Shown piece by piece: positions 46,533 through 58,099 of a stretch of 64,000 bases of DNA. How positions within the stretch are numbered: the first letter of the stretch is position 1; every line of letters starts with the position of its first letter. The DNA lies in NCBI GenBank assembly GCA_022376925.1, contig JAIOJX010000002.1:37720501-37784500 (forward strand), written 5' to 3'. Origin of the DNA: Tragulus kanchil. Lineage: Eukaryota > Chordata > Mammalia > Artiodactyla > Tragulidae. Position numbers and translations under genes: made by a program. A model generated the notes under the pieces. The model was given only the letters and a program-made list of their open reading frames with translations. It was not told where the DNA came from and did no database searches.

Positions 46533-46731
46533 AATGACCCCAGAAGATCCCATGTACCACAAAGCTGCTGGACCGGTGTGTCCAATGGTGAGCCAGCTCT
46601 GGAGCTCATGCGCCCAGAGCCAGTGCTCTGCAGTGAGAGAGGCCACTGCAATGGGAGGCCCACATAGGCCAAAGAATAAAGAAGGATGAAAATAAATAAA
46701 TACAAAACCAATAAAAGAGGCCAAATTTAAA
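46533..46731 (+). mobile_element. Long CHR-type SINE, headless third copy
   Basis: It starts in mid-element at the left edge of duplication-15 copy 2, so it is a by-product of that duplication. Confidence 0.85.
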
Positions 46732-46735
46732 AAAT

Positions 46736-46892
46736 AGTCCTGATATGCACCAAACACTGCTCTATGGCTGACCTTACACATTCCTTACTCTACTTACTCC
46801 TCACAGCATCTCTTTCTTGATGTAAGTATTTTTGCCCATTTCACAGATGAGAAAACTGAGGCTCAGAGAGGTGAAATAGTCTCACCAAGGTG
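46736..46892 (+). mobile_element. MIR SINE fragment, second copy
   Basis: Duplicate of 45650-45806. Confidence 0.8.
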
Positions 46893-47071
46893 CAGCAAAC
46901 CTTTCTGTAAATATAAGCAATACTTCGGGTTTTGTGGGCCATGGCTCTCTGTCAGAAGCGTTCAGCTTTCCCTTGTAGGGAAAGAGTCACCAGAGAGGAG
47001 AGTTTAATGGGAGAAAAAGTCGGTGGTGGGCTGAATTTGGTCCAGGAGCCCTCGTTTTCTGACCCCTGAGT
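46893..47071 (+). mobile_element. hAT-type DNA transposon fossil, second copy
   Basis: Duplicate of 45807-45985. Confidence 0.65.
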
Positions 47072-47671
47072 TGGCCAGGGGACACATTTTTTTTTTAAGG
47101 GTTAGAAGTTATGAGATACACTTCTATCTTCTTTTTTAATTTTTTAATATCTTTTTACAGAATTTTGTTTACTGTCCCAGAATCAACCTGAATCTAGGGA
47201 CACACATTTTTTTTTTTAACTTTTATTTTACTTTTAACTTTTACAGAGTTTTGTTGTTTACAGATATGTATGTTCCCAGATTAGTCATATGTATATCCCC
47301 CTCCATCCCACCCCTCCAGACTGTCACACAGTACCAGGGACACATTTTGAACAAGGAGCAGAGTTAGGATCTATAGCCCCATTTTTCTGACTTACAGTCT
47401 TCCCTACACCCACTGAAACATTTGGGGCCCGTGATGAAAGTTGATCCCTTTGGGGATACTTTTTGAGGTGGTTAGAGGGTGATCACTGGATGAAAGCCAG
47501 AGGCCCCTGTCACCATCCAAAGAAACAGTCCCGGGCAAGTGCAGTTGTGACATGCCTGTCCACAGGATCACACTGGTGCAGGGACACACCTGCTGAAGTC
47601 CACTGTGAAGTTATCCAAGAAGGACCACAAACACCACGGCTCAATAAACCCGATCATTTCCAAGGAAGCAG

Positions 47672-47884
47672 GTTGTTGTTATTCAGCCGCTCAACTGTGT
47701 CTGACTCTTTGCGACCCCATGGACTCCCAGCACGCTAGGCTCCTCTGTCCATGGGATTCTCCAGGCAAGAATACCAGAGTGGGTTGCCATGCCCTCCTCC
47801 AGGGGACCTTCCCCACCCAGAGATCGACCCTGGGTCTCCCACATCACAGGTGGATTCTTTACCATTAGAGTCACCAAGGAAACC
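47672..47884 (-). mobile_element. Bov-tA-type SINE
   Basis: GTTGTTATTCAGCCGCTCAA to TCACCAAGGAAACC, close to consensus in the middle. Confidence 0.9.
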
Positions 47885-49419
47885 TGAGGCATTAAGCCTT
47901 AAACAGGTGGACATTTGCCACGTGCAAGGGCAAGACAGCGCCCTCCCTGGTCCAGGCTGATCCCCTCCCATAGAAAGGCCAGCTCCCGCACCTGGCCAGG
48001 CCCCAGCCACACTGGTCAAAGCATCTGTGACAAGGCCTTTGGTGATATCTCTTCCCTTCCATCCCAAGGTGCCTGGCTGCCTGTCACGATGTAAATGGGA
48101 TGACCACAAATCACCTGCCCACGTCCCCGGTATTGACTGTCACCAGCCTATTTAGATGGACCTGTAGTAACGTATCATCCATGGGGAAGTGACAGTCTGG
48201 GTTCCCGGTGTTTAAGTGTTAATTCTGTCAAAGGCTACGATCTACTCACCCACCTCCAGATTTATTCGCTCTTACAGGACTTGGGAAGGGGCCCAGAGGA
48301 TGAAGACTTGGTGACACCACCCCAGGGGAAACAAAGTGGACACATGTGAAGTGGATGGGGTCAGCAGGTGGCGTGCCTGGCAGGTGGCGGGGCAGCAGTA
48401 TAACCAAGGGGCTGTCGGGGGAGGGGCACGGCACGTGATGCTCATTGTGACATGAGGGGCATGACTCTTTGTGCCAAGGGACATGGAGAGCTAAGCGCTT
48501 TTCTGGAAGGAGACGGCCTAGGGAGGGGAGAAGAAAGTAGAAAGAAGGCTGTAGGTGGATGAGGGCCCCCAGGGAAGACCACGGATGTGACCTATGGGGG
48601 TCAGGTGCCCGAGGGCCCTGAGTGATGGGGTGACACCTCTGGCCAAGGGGGCGCATCTTGGCAACACATCCTGGGGAGAAATGAAAGCCTTGAAAATGGG
48701 AGAAAACCTTTATCTGCTGGCCCTGAATCTCTGGCCAGTCACTCATGATCCCTGTTCTTCACAGGTTTGAGTGAGAGTCAGTGAACAAGAGTTTCTTAAA
48801 GTATTTTGTGAGCAGAAACCCTTCTATATAAATATGATTAGCTATTCCAAAGCCTCGCTTCCCTTTTATTTTTGTTCTTCTGCCTCCTTCCCAGGAGCTC
48901 CATTTACACCTGGATTCACAGGAGGTCTCTCTGGAGGAGGGAGAATGAGAAATGTGATCTATGGGATAAAGACTTCATTTTCTCTTTACAGAGAGGAAAG
49001 CAAGTCTTTTGACAGGATACTATTTCTAAAAGTCTCTTGAACATAGGAGAAACAAGTGGTGTTATTTACATAGGTGGAATAAGTATTTCATTTTAATTTG
49101 GATTAGAAGCTGATAAAATAGAAGTTGTTCAGTTGAAGGAAGGAGGGGAGGTGGAGATATGGCCTCAGGGAGGCAGGGAGGTCTGGGGCAGGAGCAGGTG
49201 TCTGTGGCCGCGTCCTGAGAAAAGCACGTGGCAGGGACAGAGCCTTCCTAGAGGAGGGAGGGGTCAGCCCTCTGCCTGCCTTTTGTCTACGAGGAAACTT
49301 CAGCCAAAGAATAAGTTTAAGCAGAGAAGTGAGAAAAAGTAGAAACGAAGGAAACAGTCCAAGATTAAAAACAGTTTTGTCGTAAAGCCTGGTTATAGTC
49401 CAGTAGTTCCTAAAAGGCT
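47885..49419. other. Unassigned single-copy sequence, GC-rich at 48250-48700
   Basis: A 166-codon minus-strand frame (48246-48746) lies in the GC-rich part. It is proline- and histidine-rich, has no recognisable domain and no splice or homology evidence, so I do not call a gene. No repeat family was recognised. Confidence 0.5.
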
Positions 49420-49622
49420 CGCCTCAAGGGTGGCGCAGAGGTAAAGCATGCGGGAGATGGGGGTTGATCCAGGGGTTGAGAAGATCCCCTGGAGAAGAAA
49501 CTGGCAACCCGCTCCAGTATTCTTGCCTGCAGAATTCCACGGACAGAGGAGCCTGGTGGGCTACAGTCCATAGGGTTGACAAGAGTTACATACGACTCAG
49601 CAATGAAACCACCGCCACAACA
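49420..49622 (+). mobile_element. Bov-tA-type SINE
   Basis: GGTTGAGAAGATCCCCTGGA and GAGCCTGGTGGGCTACAGTC are clear; the head is diverged. Confidence 0.87.
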
Positions 49623-49740
49623 AGGGCTTCTGGTAATATTCTGAGCCACATCATGCGCAGCGGTGGTGTAGATACTGAAACCCCCACCAGGTGGAGGGGT
49701 TAACTACAAGAGGACCGGACTGTAGCCCTGACATGAACCA

Positions 49741-50277
49741 GCGCCAGGGTCAAGGCTCTAGGACAAGCCTCGCAGACGTGTTCAGAACCTGCAGTGTCTA
49801 AAACAGAAGAGGAGAGGCAGGGCTCCTGAGACTGTCCTGACTTCTTGTTGTGGTGACAAAGAAATAGAGACGAAAGGAACAGGGCAGCTTCTCAGTCTGT
49901 CTCACATTTATATGTACGTGGGACTAAATTGAGCTAAATAGTATAGAGAGACATTCAACTACTTCATCTCCATCTTCCCCCAAATTTATATATTTAAATT
50001 GGCTTCAGAGTTACTTTAGGTCTCCTCCTTTTATTGAAACAAACAAAAAGGAGAATTGCTTTATATAAAGAAGTACTTCAAAATCAGATAAATGCATGGA
50101 CCTCAGGTTCAATCTATAGCCTAAATATGGAACTCATTTAGAGGCCCAGATAAATAGGTAGTAATCAACCGTCATGATTACTCTTCATATTATGGTGCTT
50201 CTGTTTAGATTCCTTCATGCTTTACTCAATTTCACAAACATTTAGGGGTGATGTCCCAGCCTGCTTTGGTTCTGTGT
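49741..50277. other. Unassigned A/T-rich sequence (repeated at about 50898-51432)
   Basis: No recognised repeat or gene. Confidence 0.5.
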
Positions 50278-50279
50278 TG

Positions 50280-50764
50280 TTCTTGTTTAGTCGCTAAATT
50301 GCATCTGACTCTTTGTGACCCCATGGACTCCAGTCCACCAGGCTCCTCTGTCCATGGGGTTCTCCAGGCAAGAATACAGGAGTAGGGGCTTCCCTGGTGG
50401 TCCAGTGGGTAAAGAGTCCGCCTTGCAGTGCAAGGAGGGCCGGTTCGACCCCTGGCCAGGGAAGATCCCACATGTCGCAGAGTGGTTGGACCAGTGTGTC
50501 CAATTACAAGCCAGCACTCTGGAGCACATGCTCCCAGAGCCGGTGCTTTGCAAGGAGAGAGGCCACTGTAATGGGAGGCCCACAGAGGCCCAAAACAATA
50601 AAGATGGATAAAAACATAGAAAAATAAAAGAGACCAAAAAAAAATCCCTTAAAAAAATAATGTGGTTTTTAAAAATTATTATTAAAAAAAGAATACTGGA
50701 GTGGATTACCATTTCCTTTGCCATCGAATCTTTCCAACCCAGGGTTCAAACCCCCATCCAGGAT
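50280..50764 (-). mobile_element. Bov-tA-type SINE split by a younger SINE
   Basis: The left part ends near 50387 (AAGAATACAGGAG) and the right part resumes near 50689 (AAGAATACTGGAG), running to the AACCCAGGGTTCAAACCCC region. The near-identical AAGAATAC.GGAG pair is the target-site duplication of the inner element. Confidence 0.87.
50388..50688 (+). mobile_element. Long CHR-type SINE nested in a Bov-tA SINE
   Basis: GGGCTTCCCTGGTGGTCCAG head, CCAGAGCCGGTGCTTTGCAA middle and an A-rich end with TTATTATTAAAAAAAG. Confidence 0.9.
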
Positions 50765-51434
50765 CCCCCAGGACAGTTCTGTGATGTCTGCCTGGGCCAC
50801 TCCCTTTGGAATGCCCACCCTGCCGTCTCCCCACGGGTTACAAACTCCACTCTGCGCTGCCTCATCACCTCGTGTACACCGTGATTTCAATTTCTGAGCG
50901 CCAGGGTCAAGGCTCTAGGACAAGCCTCAGACGTGTTCAGAACCTGCAGTGTCTAAAACAGAAGAGGAGAGGCAGGGCTCCTGAGACTGTCCTGACTTCT
51001 TGTTGTGGTGACAAAGAAATAGAGACGAAAGGAACAGGGCAGCTTCTCAGTCTGTCTCACATTTATATGTACGTGGGACTAAATTGAGCTAAATAGTATA
51101 GAGAGACATTCAACTACTTCATCTCCATCTTCCCCCAAATTTATATATTTAAATTGGCTTCAGAGTTACTTTAGGTCTCCTCCTTTTATTGAAACAAACA
51201 AAAAGGAGAATTGCTTTATATAAAGAAGTACTTCAAAATCAGATAAATGCATGGACCTCAGGTTCAATCTATAGCCTAAATATGGAACTCATTTAGAGGC
51301 CCAGATAAATAGGTAGTAATCAACCGTCATGATTACTCTTCATATTATGGTGCTTCTGTTTAGATTCCTTCATGCTTTACTCAATTTCACAAACATTTAG
51401 GGGTGATGTCCCAGCCTGCTTTGGTTCTGTGTTG

Positions 51435-51919
51435 TTCTTGTTTAGTCGCTAAATTGCATCTGACTCTTTGTGACCCCATGGACTCCAGTCCACCAGGCTC
51501 CTCTGTCCATGGGGTTCTCCAGGCAAGAATACAGGAGTAGGGGCTTCCCTGGTGGTCCAGTGGGTAAAGAGTCCGCCTTGCAGTGCAAGGAGGGCCGGTT
51601 CGACCCCTGGCCAGGGAAGATCCCACATGTCGCAGAGTGGTTGGACCAGTGTGTCCAATTACAAGCCAGCACTCTGGAGCACATGCTCCCAGAGCCGGTG
51701 CTTTGCAAGGAGAGAGGCCACTGTAATGGGAGGCCCACAGAGGCCCAAAACAATAAAGATGGATAAAAACATAGAAAAATAAAAGAGACCAAAAAAAAAT
51801 CCCTTAAAAAAATAATGTGGTTTTTAAAAATTATTATTAAAAAAAGAATACTGGAGTGGATTACCATTTCCTTTGCCATCGAATCTTTCCAACCCAGGGT
51901 TCAAACCCCCATCCAGGAT
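51435..51919 (-). mobile_element. Split Bov-tA-type SINE, second copy
   Basis: Duplicate of 50280-50764. Confidence 0.87.
51543..51843 (+). mobile_element. Nested long CHR-type SINE, second copy
   Basis: Duplicate of 50388-50688. Confidence 0.9.
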
Positions 51920-52074
51920 CCCCCAGGACAGTTCTGTGATGTCTGCCTGGGCCACTCCCTTTGGAATGCCCACCCTGCCGTCTCCCCACGGGTTACAAAC
52001 TCCACTCTGCGCTGCCTCATCACCTCGTGTACACCGTGATTTCAATTTCTGAGCTGTTTATTAACCTTTCACTT

Positions 52075-52195
52075 TTTGTGAGATCCGTGAAGGCAGGGAC
52101 TGAATCCTATTCCTTGTTGTGTCCCTAGAGACTCTGAAAATGCCCAGCACGTTTGAGAGTTACTTGATAAATTGCACTGAATTGCACTGAACTGA
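52075..52195 (+). mobile_element. L2 LINE 3'-end fragment
   Basis: GTGAAGGCAGGGACTGAATC, TTGTTGTGTCCCTAGAGACT and GCCCAGCACG match the characteristic L2 3' end. Confidence 0.7.
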
Positions 52196-52896
52196 ATCTG
52201 GAGATCTCTAAATTGGAGTATGGCGTGGTTGCCGTTCTTGCTTATAAGGAAGAGACACAAATGCCCTGGATCTGGAGCTGTTTCTTAGTGTCCTGGGGCT
52301 GAATTTACCCTGAGGCACAGACTGTAGAAAACACAAATTGTTGAGATTTCAATGTGCATTCCTTCCCTGACCGGGATGTGTCCCTAATAGAACAGGAGTA
52401 AATGAAATGCATGCCACCACCAGGTATATGGGTTTCTCAATTAGGAGTCTGTATGCTAGGAAGCAGGAAAAGAACAGCAATTTGCTAAAACAGAGACCTT
52501 TAAATAGAAATGGCCAATTCCAGATTCAAGGGTTTCTCCAAATCTTCTACAGTGGACCAGAAGAACTCATTTTAAGCTTTCTAAATTACCTGTAACGGTG
52601 ATTTTGATTGTATTAAGGATACTCCAGTCTGAGTTCTCAGCAAAAGCTCTGGGATGACACGCATCTCAGGATTTTTGAACGAGTACAATACAAGGAACTG
52701 TACAGTTTAGAGATACTGGTAAGTGGTCTGATATTCATGACAATGACAAGATCCCTCTGAAACAAATCTATTTTGGTTTATTCTGAGTGATAAACTTGTA
52801 AAAAGGGTTTGAAGCAGATAATTATAAAATAAACACAGCTAAGTCAATGATTAATAATGAATAAGAAAAAAACAGAGTTACACCCAAGCCTAGGCT
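52196..52896. other. Unassigned sequence (repeated at about 53266-53968)
   Basis: Only 60-codon-class frames are present; no recognised gene. Confidence 0.5.
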
Positions 52897-52913
52897 AAAA
52901 TTATTATTAAAAA

Positions 52914-52989
52914 AAGAATACTGGAGTGGATTACCATTTCCTTTGCCATCGAATCTTTCCAACCCAGGGTTCAAACCCCCATCCAGGAT
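52914..52989 (-). mobile_element. Right half of the split Bov-tA SINE, third copy
   Basis: Present only because duplication-17 copy 2 begins in the A/T-rich tail of the inner SINE at 52897. Confidence 0.85.
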
Positions 52990-53144
52990 CCCCCAGGACA
53001 GTTCTGTGATGTCTGCCTGGGCCACTCCCTTTGGAATGCCCACCCTGCCGTCTCCCCACGGGTTACAAACTCCACTCTGCGCTGCCTCATCACCTCGTGT
53101 ACACCGTGATTTCAATTTCTGAGCTGTTTATTAACCTTTCACTT

Positions 53145-53265
53145 TTTGTGAGATCCGTGAAGGCAGGGACTGAATCCTATTCCTTGTTGTGTCCCTAGAG
53201 ACTCTGAAAATGCCCAGCACGTTTGAGAGTTACTTGATAAATTGCACTGAATTGCACTGAACTGA
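53145..53265 (+). mobile_element. L2 LINE 3'-end fragment, second copy
   Basis: Duplicate of 52075-52195. Confidence 0.7.
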
Positions 53266-53968
53266 ATCTGGAGATCTCTAAATTGGAGTATGGCGTGGTT
53301 GCCGTTCTTGCTTATAAGGAAGAGACACAAATGCCCTGGATCTGGAGCTGTTTCTTAGTGTCCTGGGGCTGAATTTACCCTGAGGCACAGACTGTAGAAA
53401 ACACAAATTGTTGAGATTTCAATGTGCATTCCTTCCCTGACCGGGATGTGTCCCTAATAGAACAGGAGTAAATGAAATGCATGCCACCACCAGGTATATG
53501 GGTTTCTCAATTAGGAGTCTGTATGCTAGGAAGCAGGAAAAGAACAGCAATTTGCTAAAACAGAGACCTTTAAATAGAAATGGCCAATTCCAGATTCAAG
53601 GGTTTCTCCAAATCTTCTACAGTGGACCAGAAGAACTCATTTTAAGCTTTCTAAATTACCTGTAACGGTGATTTTGATTGTATTAAGGATACTCCAGTCT
53701 GAGTTCTCAGCAAAAGCTCTGGGATGACACGCATCTCAGGATTTTTGAACGAGTACAATACAAGGAACTGTACAGTTTAGAGATACTGGTAAGTGGTCTG
53801 ATATTCATGACAATGACAAGATCCCTCTGAAACAAATCTATTTTGGTTTATTCTGAGTGATAAACTTGTAAAAAGGGTTTGAAGCAGATAATTATAAAAT
53901 AAACACAGCTAAGTCAATGATTAATAATGAATAAGAAAAAAACAGAGTTACACCCAAGCCTAGGCTAA

Positions 53969-54521
53969 GGTTATTATTCTAATTGAGCATTAAATGTATC
54001 TCTGAGCTTCCAAGACGCCAAAGTAAAAATGCAAAAACAATGAGTTAAATAATTTAAAAATGAGTTATAATTATTTAAATATTAATTACAATATTAGTAT
54101 ATGAATATATACAATATTCATTAATAGTTAAATCATTTCTCACTGTTGGAGACATGCAAGCAGTATCTTGTCCTGGTAAAATATTCTAAAACTGGGGACT
54201 CACTGCCCTTGTCATGGATTTCCATTACAAATTTTGCCCAAAATCTAAGACAGATTAAAACCACAGCAGATCCGTTCTGCATGGACTTCTATTCTCAAGA
54301 AATAAAAAAGGGTAGAATGAATCTAAGCTCTGAATTAAGCATGGCACGAAGCCGGCTTTTATCAGATATCAGTAGGGAAAGGGGATGGAAATCATGGACT
54401 GATGATAATGAAGCTGTGTGCATGGAATATGGTCTCTACTTTGCCAAAAAGATGGGATCTTAAACAAAATCCGTGTTCTCTGCCATGTGGAGGATCGGGG
54501 TTGGTCTTTCTTAGGCTTGAA
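53969..54521. other. Unassigned A/T-rich sequence
   Basis: 54040-54135 is almost purely A/T. A 105-codon frame (54146-54463) shows no recognisable domain. Confidence 0.5.
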
Positions 54522-54531
54522 CCAGGTTCTT

Positions 54532-54865
54532 TTTTTAAAAAAATTATTTAATTTTGGCTATTCTGGGTTTTCACTGCTGCCACTGGCAGTGAAGTGGGGG
54601 CTACTCTCTAGTTGAGGTGAGCAGGCTTCTTGTTGCGGTGACTTCTCTTGTTGTGGAACTCAGGCTCTAGGGCTCATGAGCTTCAGTTGTTGTGGCATGT
54701 GGGCTCCATAGTTGTGGCTCTGAGGCTCTGGAGCACAGGCTCCATAGTTGTAGCTCACGGGCTAAGTTGCTACACAGCATGTGAGATCTTCCCAGATCAG
54801 GGATTGAACTCGTGTCTCCTGCATTGGCAGGTCAACTCTTTACCACTGAGCTACCAGGGAAGCCC
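54532..54865 (-). mobile_element. Extended CHR-type SINE with probable target-site duplication
   Basis: The plus strand starts with a T/A-rich tail complement and ends ACTGAGCTACCAGGGAAGCC. CCAGGTTCTT flanks it at 54522-54531 and 54870-54879. Confidence 0.9.
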
Positions 54866-54879
54866 TGATCCAGGTTCTT

Positions 54880-55935
54880 GAAAGGCCACTGACAGGGGCA
54901 GACAAGAAGACCCCACTGCAGCTGCTGAGGGTGGAGACTGGACAAGGCCCTGAAGGACAGGCCAATTGTGCAGGCCTGACACTTGACTCTTGCTTCCAGG
55001 CTGAGGTCCAGACTGGCGACACTGGCTGCTGTGTGTGATGTCCACTGTGAGCCCTGTAGGCCCACCTCTTTGGTCTTCAGACAGCAGAGATGCCAGACCG
55101 CCTCTGCAGTCCTTTCTCTGCGTGGCTCGCTTTCCTAAGCCCCCAGGATGCCCTGCAGTTTGGCAGAACTGCATCTGCATTTCATGCATTCATAGCAGGG
55201 GGAATGCAAAAGCTCTTATCAGGATACAGGTATGCTTTGGGAGGACAACTGTATTTTTCCCTTATAGGGTCCCAGGGCTAGGAAAAGGGGCTACTGGTCT
55301 GTTGAAAGCAAACAGTCATAGCACAAATCCATGCTGGATAGTGCACACTCTTCATGACCAAATGATACGACCGGACTGGAAAGAGTTGCTTAAAAAAGAT
55401 TCCACACAGAGCAATCCTGTTAGAATTAATGGAATAAAGTTGGTGGATACAACACCAACCCATAAAACCCAGCTGCCTTTCTTTACACTCACAGTGTACC
55501 CCCTGAAAGGGGGAGAAGGGCCGGGAGTTATTGTGTAAGATGTATGGAGTGTCCATTTGGGAAGATGAGAAAGTTCTGGGAATGGGAGGTGAGGGTGGCT
55601 GCTCCATCCTGTGAATGGACTTAACACCATTGAAATAAACCCAAAGTGGTTACCGTGGTACATTTTATCCTCTGTGCATCTTCTCACAATAAAAACAATC
55701 AGGTGCTGTTCCCTGCTCAACTTAATCCTTAAAACAGCAGTTGCACAGAATACCCTGAGTATTGCCCCTTGTTGGTTTCACTTAACTCATTACCTGCCAG
55801 GACCTCAGAGCTCATGGAATTTGGAGACCCACGTAATCCCACCTTGCCCCCATGTGCCTGTGTTGTAAGTGGCTGTTCCTAGCTATCTGTGGGGATGTGT
55901 AGTAGGCAGGGAAGAGACTGAACTTGAGATCTCTG
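54880..55935. other. Unassigned single-copy sequence
   Basis: A 167-codon plus-strand frame (55035-55538) is opposed by 109-122-codon minus-strand frames. None shows a domain. No repeat recognised. Confidence 0.5.
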
Positions 55936-55939
55936 CTTA

Positions 55940-56040
55940 GACTTACAGCTGAATGCTAGCTCTGTCCTCATGAACCTGATGCTGTGCTGAGCTTCCGTTT
56001 TCTTATTTGTAAACTAGGGTTAACAACGAATTTCACAGGG
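55940..56040 (-). mobile_element. MIR-like fragment
   Basis: CTTCCGTTTTCTTATTTGTA followed by AACTAGGGTTAACAAC resembles the reverse complement of the MIR core. Confidence 0.5.
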
Positions 56041-56057
56041 CTATGGACAGGCTGGGG

Positions 56058-56254
56058 GGTTTCCCTGGTGGCTCAGCAGTAAAGAATCTGCCTGCAGAGT
56101 AGAAGATGTGGAAATGCGGGTTCAACCCCTGGGTCGGGAAGATCCCCTGGAGAAAGAAATGGCAACCTGCTCCAGTATTCTTGCCCTGAAAATCCAATCC
56201 CTGTAGTCCACAGGGTTTCAAAGAGTCAGATATGATGAAGCAACAAAACAACAA
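56058..56254 (+). mobile_element. Bov-tA-type SINE
   Basis: TTTCCCTGGTGGCTCAGCAG head, GGGTCGGGAAGATCCCCTGG body and ACAAAACAACAAC tail. Confidence 0.9.
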
Positions 56255-56454
56255 CTTGGGCAGGTTAGGTGAGGTTGTAAATGCAGAAGCTGCTGGTGTG
56301 TCCCGTGGGCACCAGGGGGTGCAGCCAACAGTGGTTTCCTTCTTTAGTTTTCGTTAAGTGATGCGTCTTCCCACGAGAGGGAATGTCGCCTCTGCTATGT
56401 GGCTTGCACAGGTTAGTGGCCGGAGAGGACAGGAGAGCGGTTTTGGTGGTTTGC

Positions 56455-56580
56455 ATAAGAGCGTCCTCTGGATAGCTCAAGTGTACGGTCCCTGACAACA
56501 AGGACTGGCCATCTTTGTCTTTCATCTACGGGTCTAACACGCTGCTCAGTACACGCTCAAAGAATAATGTGTGAGTTTTG
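56455..56580 (+). mobile_element. Possible L2 3'-end fragment
   Basis: ACAAGGACTGGCCATCTTTG, then CTGCTCAGTACACGCTCAAA and GAATAATGTGTGAG, has the layout of an L2 end but is diverged. The duplicate lies at about 57548-57673. Confidence 0.45.
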
Positions 56581-57007
56581 TCAATGTGGCAAAGGCAGCA
56601 TCAAAATGGTATTCGCCCAGCTTTGATGACAGGGAGGATAAAATAGGGCATCTGGACCCTTAGGAATAGAATATGACTTTCTGTGCTGGGGAAGATAATG
56701 CTTTAGGCTTGCAGAAATCTGGAGAAAAATTAAAGCTAGGGAACAAAAAAAAACCCTGGAGCTCAAGGATTAAAAACTTACTATTCATTTTTTCCTTCTT
56801 GCTGCAATGTTCCCATTTCTTTAAGCTTTTTTGGGCCCGATTTTCAGGAGCAGATGCATTTCCCAGAACCTCTGACCAACCTGCTTCAAAATCTGCCCTT
56901 CCTCCCTGAATCTCAAAGCCTTCGGGGCTTACATTCTGGGCCTTAACAGCCTTCCCTTTCCCTTGGGCCTCACATTCTAGATCCAAGACATGAAAGAAGA
57001 AAATGGA
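56581..57007. other. Unassigned sequence (repeated at about 57674-58099)
   Basis: No recognised repeat or gene. Confidence 0.5.
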
Positions 57008-57036
57008 GCCTTTTCGGGCTTACATTCTGGGCCTTA

Positions 57037-57133
57037 GACTTACAGCTGAATGCTAGTTCCTCATGAACCTGATGCTGTGCTGAGCTTCCGTTTTCTTATT
57101 TGTAAACTAGGGTTAACAACGAATTTCACAGGG
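57037..57133 (-). mobile_element. MIR-like fragment, second copy
   Basis: Duplicate of 55940-56040, missing four bases near its left edge. Confidence 0.5.
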
Positions 57134-57150
57134 CTATGGACAGGCTGGGG

Positions 57151-57347
57151 GGTTTCCCTGGTGGCTCAGCAGTAAAGAATCTGCCTGCAGAGTAGAAGAT
57201 GTGGAAATGCGGGTTCAACCCCTGGGTCGGGAAGATCCCCTGGAGAAAGAAATGGCAACCTGCTCCAGTATTCTTGCCCTGAAAATCCAATCCCTGTAGT
57301 CCACAGGGTTTCAAAGAGTCAGATATGATGAAGCAACAAAACAACAA
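57151..57347 (+). mobile_element. Bov-tA-type SINE, second copy
   Basis: Duplicate of 56058-56254. Confidence 0.9.
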
Positions 57348-58099
57348 CTTGGGCAGGTTAGGTGAGGTTGTAAATGCAGAAGCTGCTGGTGTGTCCCGTG
57401 GGCACCAGGGGGTGCAGCCAACAGTGGTTTCCTTCTTTAGTTTTCGTTAAGTGATGCGTCTTCCCACGAGAGGGAATGTCGCCTCTGCTATGTGGCTTGC
57501 ACAGGTTAGTGGCCGGAGAGGACAGGAGAGCGGTTTTGGTGGTTTGCATAAGAGCGTCCTCTGGATAGCTCAAGTGTACGGTCCCTGACAACAAGGACTG
57601 GCCATCTTTGTCTTTCATCTACGGGTCTAACACGCTGCTCAGTACACGCTCAAAGAATAATGTGTGAGTTTTGTCAATGTGGCAAAGGCAGCATCAAAAT
57701 GGTATTCGCCCAGCTTTGATGACAGGGAGGATAAAATAGGGCATCTGGACCCTTAGGAATAGAATATGACTTTCTGTGCTGGGGAAGATAATGCTTTAGG
57801 CTTGCAGAAATCTGGAGAAAAATTAAAGCTAGGGAACAAAAAAAAACCCTGGAGCTCAAGGATTAAAAACTTACTATTCATTTTTTCCTTCTTGCTGCAA
57901 TGTTCCCATTTCTTTAAGCTTTTTGGCCTGATTTTCAGGAGCAGATGCATTTCCCAGAACCTCTGACCAACCTGCTTCAAAATCTGCCCTTCCTCCCTGA
58001 ATCTCAAAGCCTTCGGGGCTTACATTCTGGGCCTTAACAGCCTTCCCTTTCCCCTTGGGCCTCACATTCTAGATCCAAGACATGAAAGAAGAAAATGGA

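Larger units (their letters stand above)
45445..47621. repeat. Tandem duplication 15 (unit 1086-1088 bp)
   Basis: Copy 1 is 45445-46534 and copy 2 is 46533-47621. Copy 2 lacks two bases near its left edge (GAGCCAGCGCTC versus GAGCCAGCTC). The right edge of copy 1 differs slightly (CCACTTTAAG versus CCACTGTGAAG). It overlaps duplication 14, so 45445-45584 is present three times. Confidence 0.93.
49741..52054. repeat. Tandem duplication 16 (unit 1155-1157 bp)
   Basis: Copy 1 is 49741-50899 and copy 2 is 50898-52054. The only difference noticed is next to the copy-2 left edge (CCTCGCAGACG versus CCTCAGACG). A nested SINE pair is carried in both copies. Confidence 0.95.
51827..53968. repeat. Tandem duplication 17 (unit 1070 bp)
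   Basis: Copy 1 is 51827-52898 and copy 2 is 52897-53968. Copies look identical. It overlaps duplication 16, so 51827-52054 occurs three times (also 50672-50899 and 52897-53124). Confidence 0.95.
55936..58099. repeat. Tandem duplication 18 (unit 1092-1097 bp)
   Basis: Copy 1 is 55936-57007 and copy 2 is 57033-58099. The 25-base filler 57008-57032 largely re-uses nearby sequence (GGGCTTACATTCTGGGC). Differences include a 4-base loss close to the copy-2 left edge and homopolymer changes close to the right edge. Confidence 0.94.

Noticed and set aside
48246..48746. A 166-codon minus-strand open frame
   Set aside because: It lies in a GC-rich patch, has no recognisable domain, no splice context and no second supporting frame. 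I judged it chance.
55035..55538. A 167-codon plus-strand open frame
   Set aside because: Comparable frames are open on the opposite strand and the translation shows no family signature.
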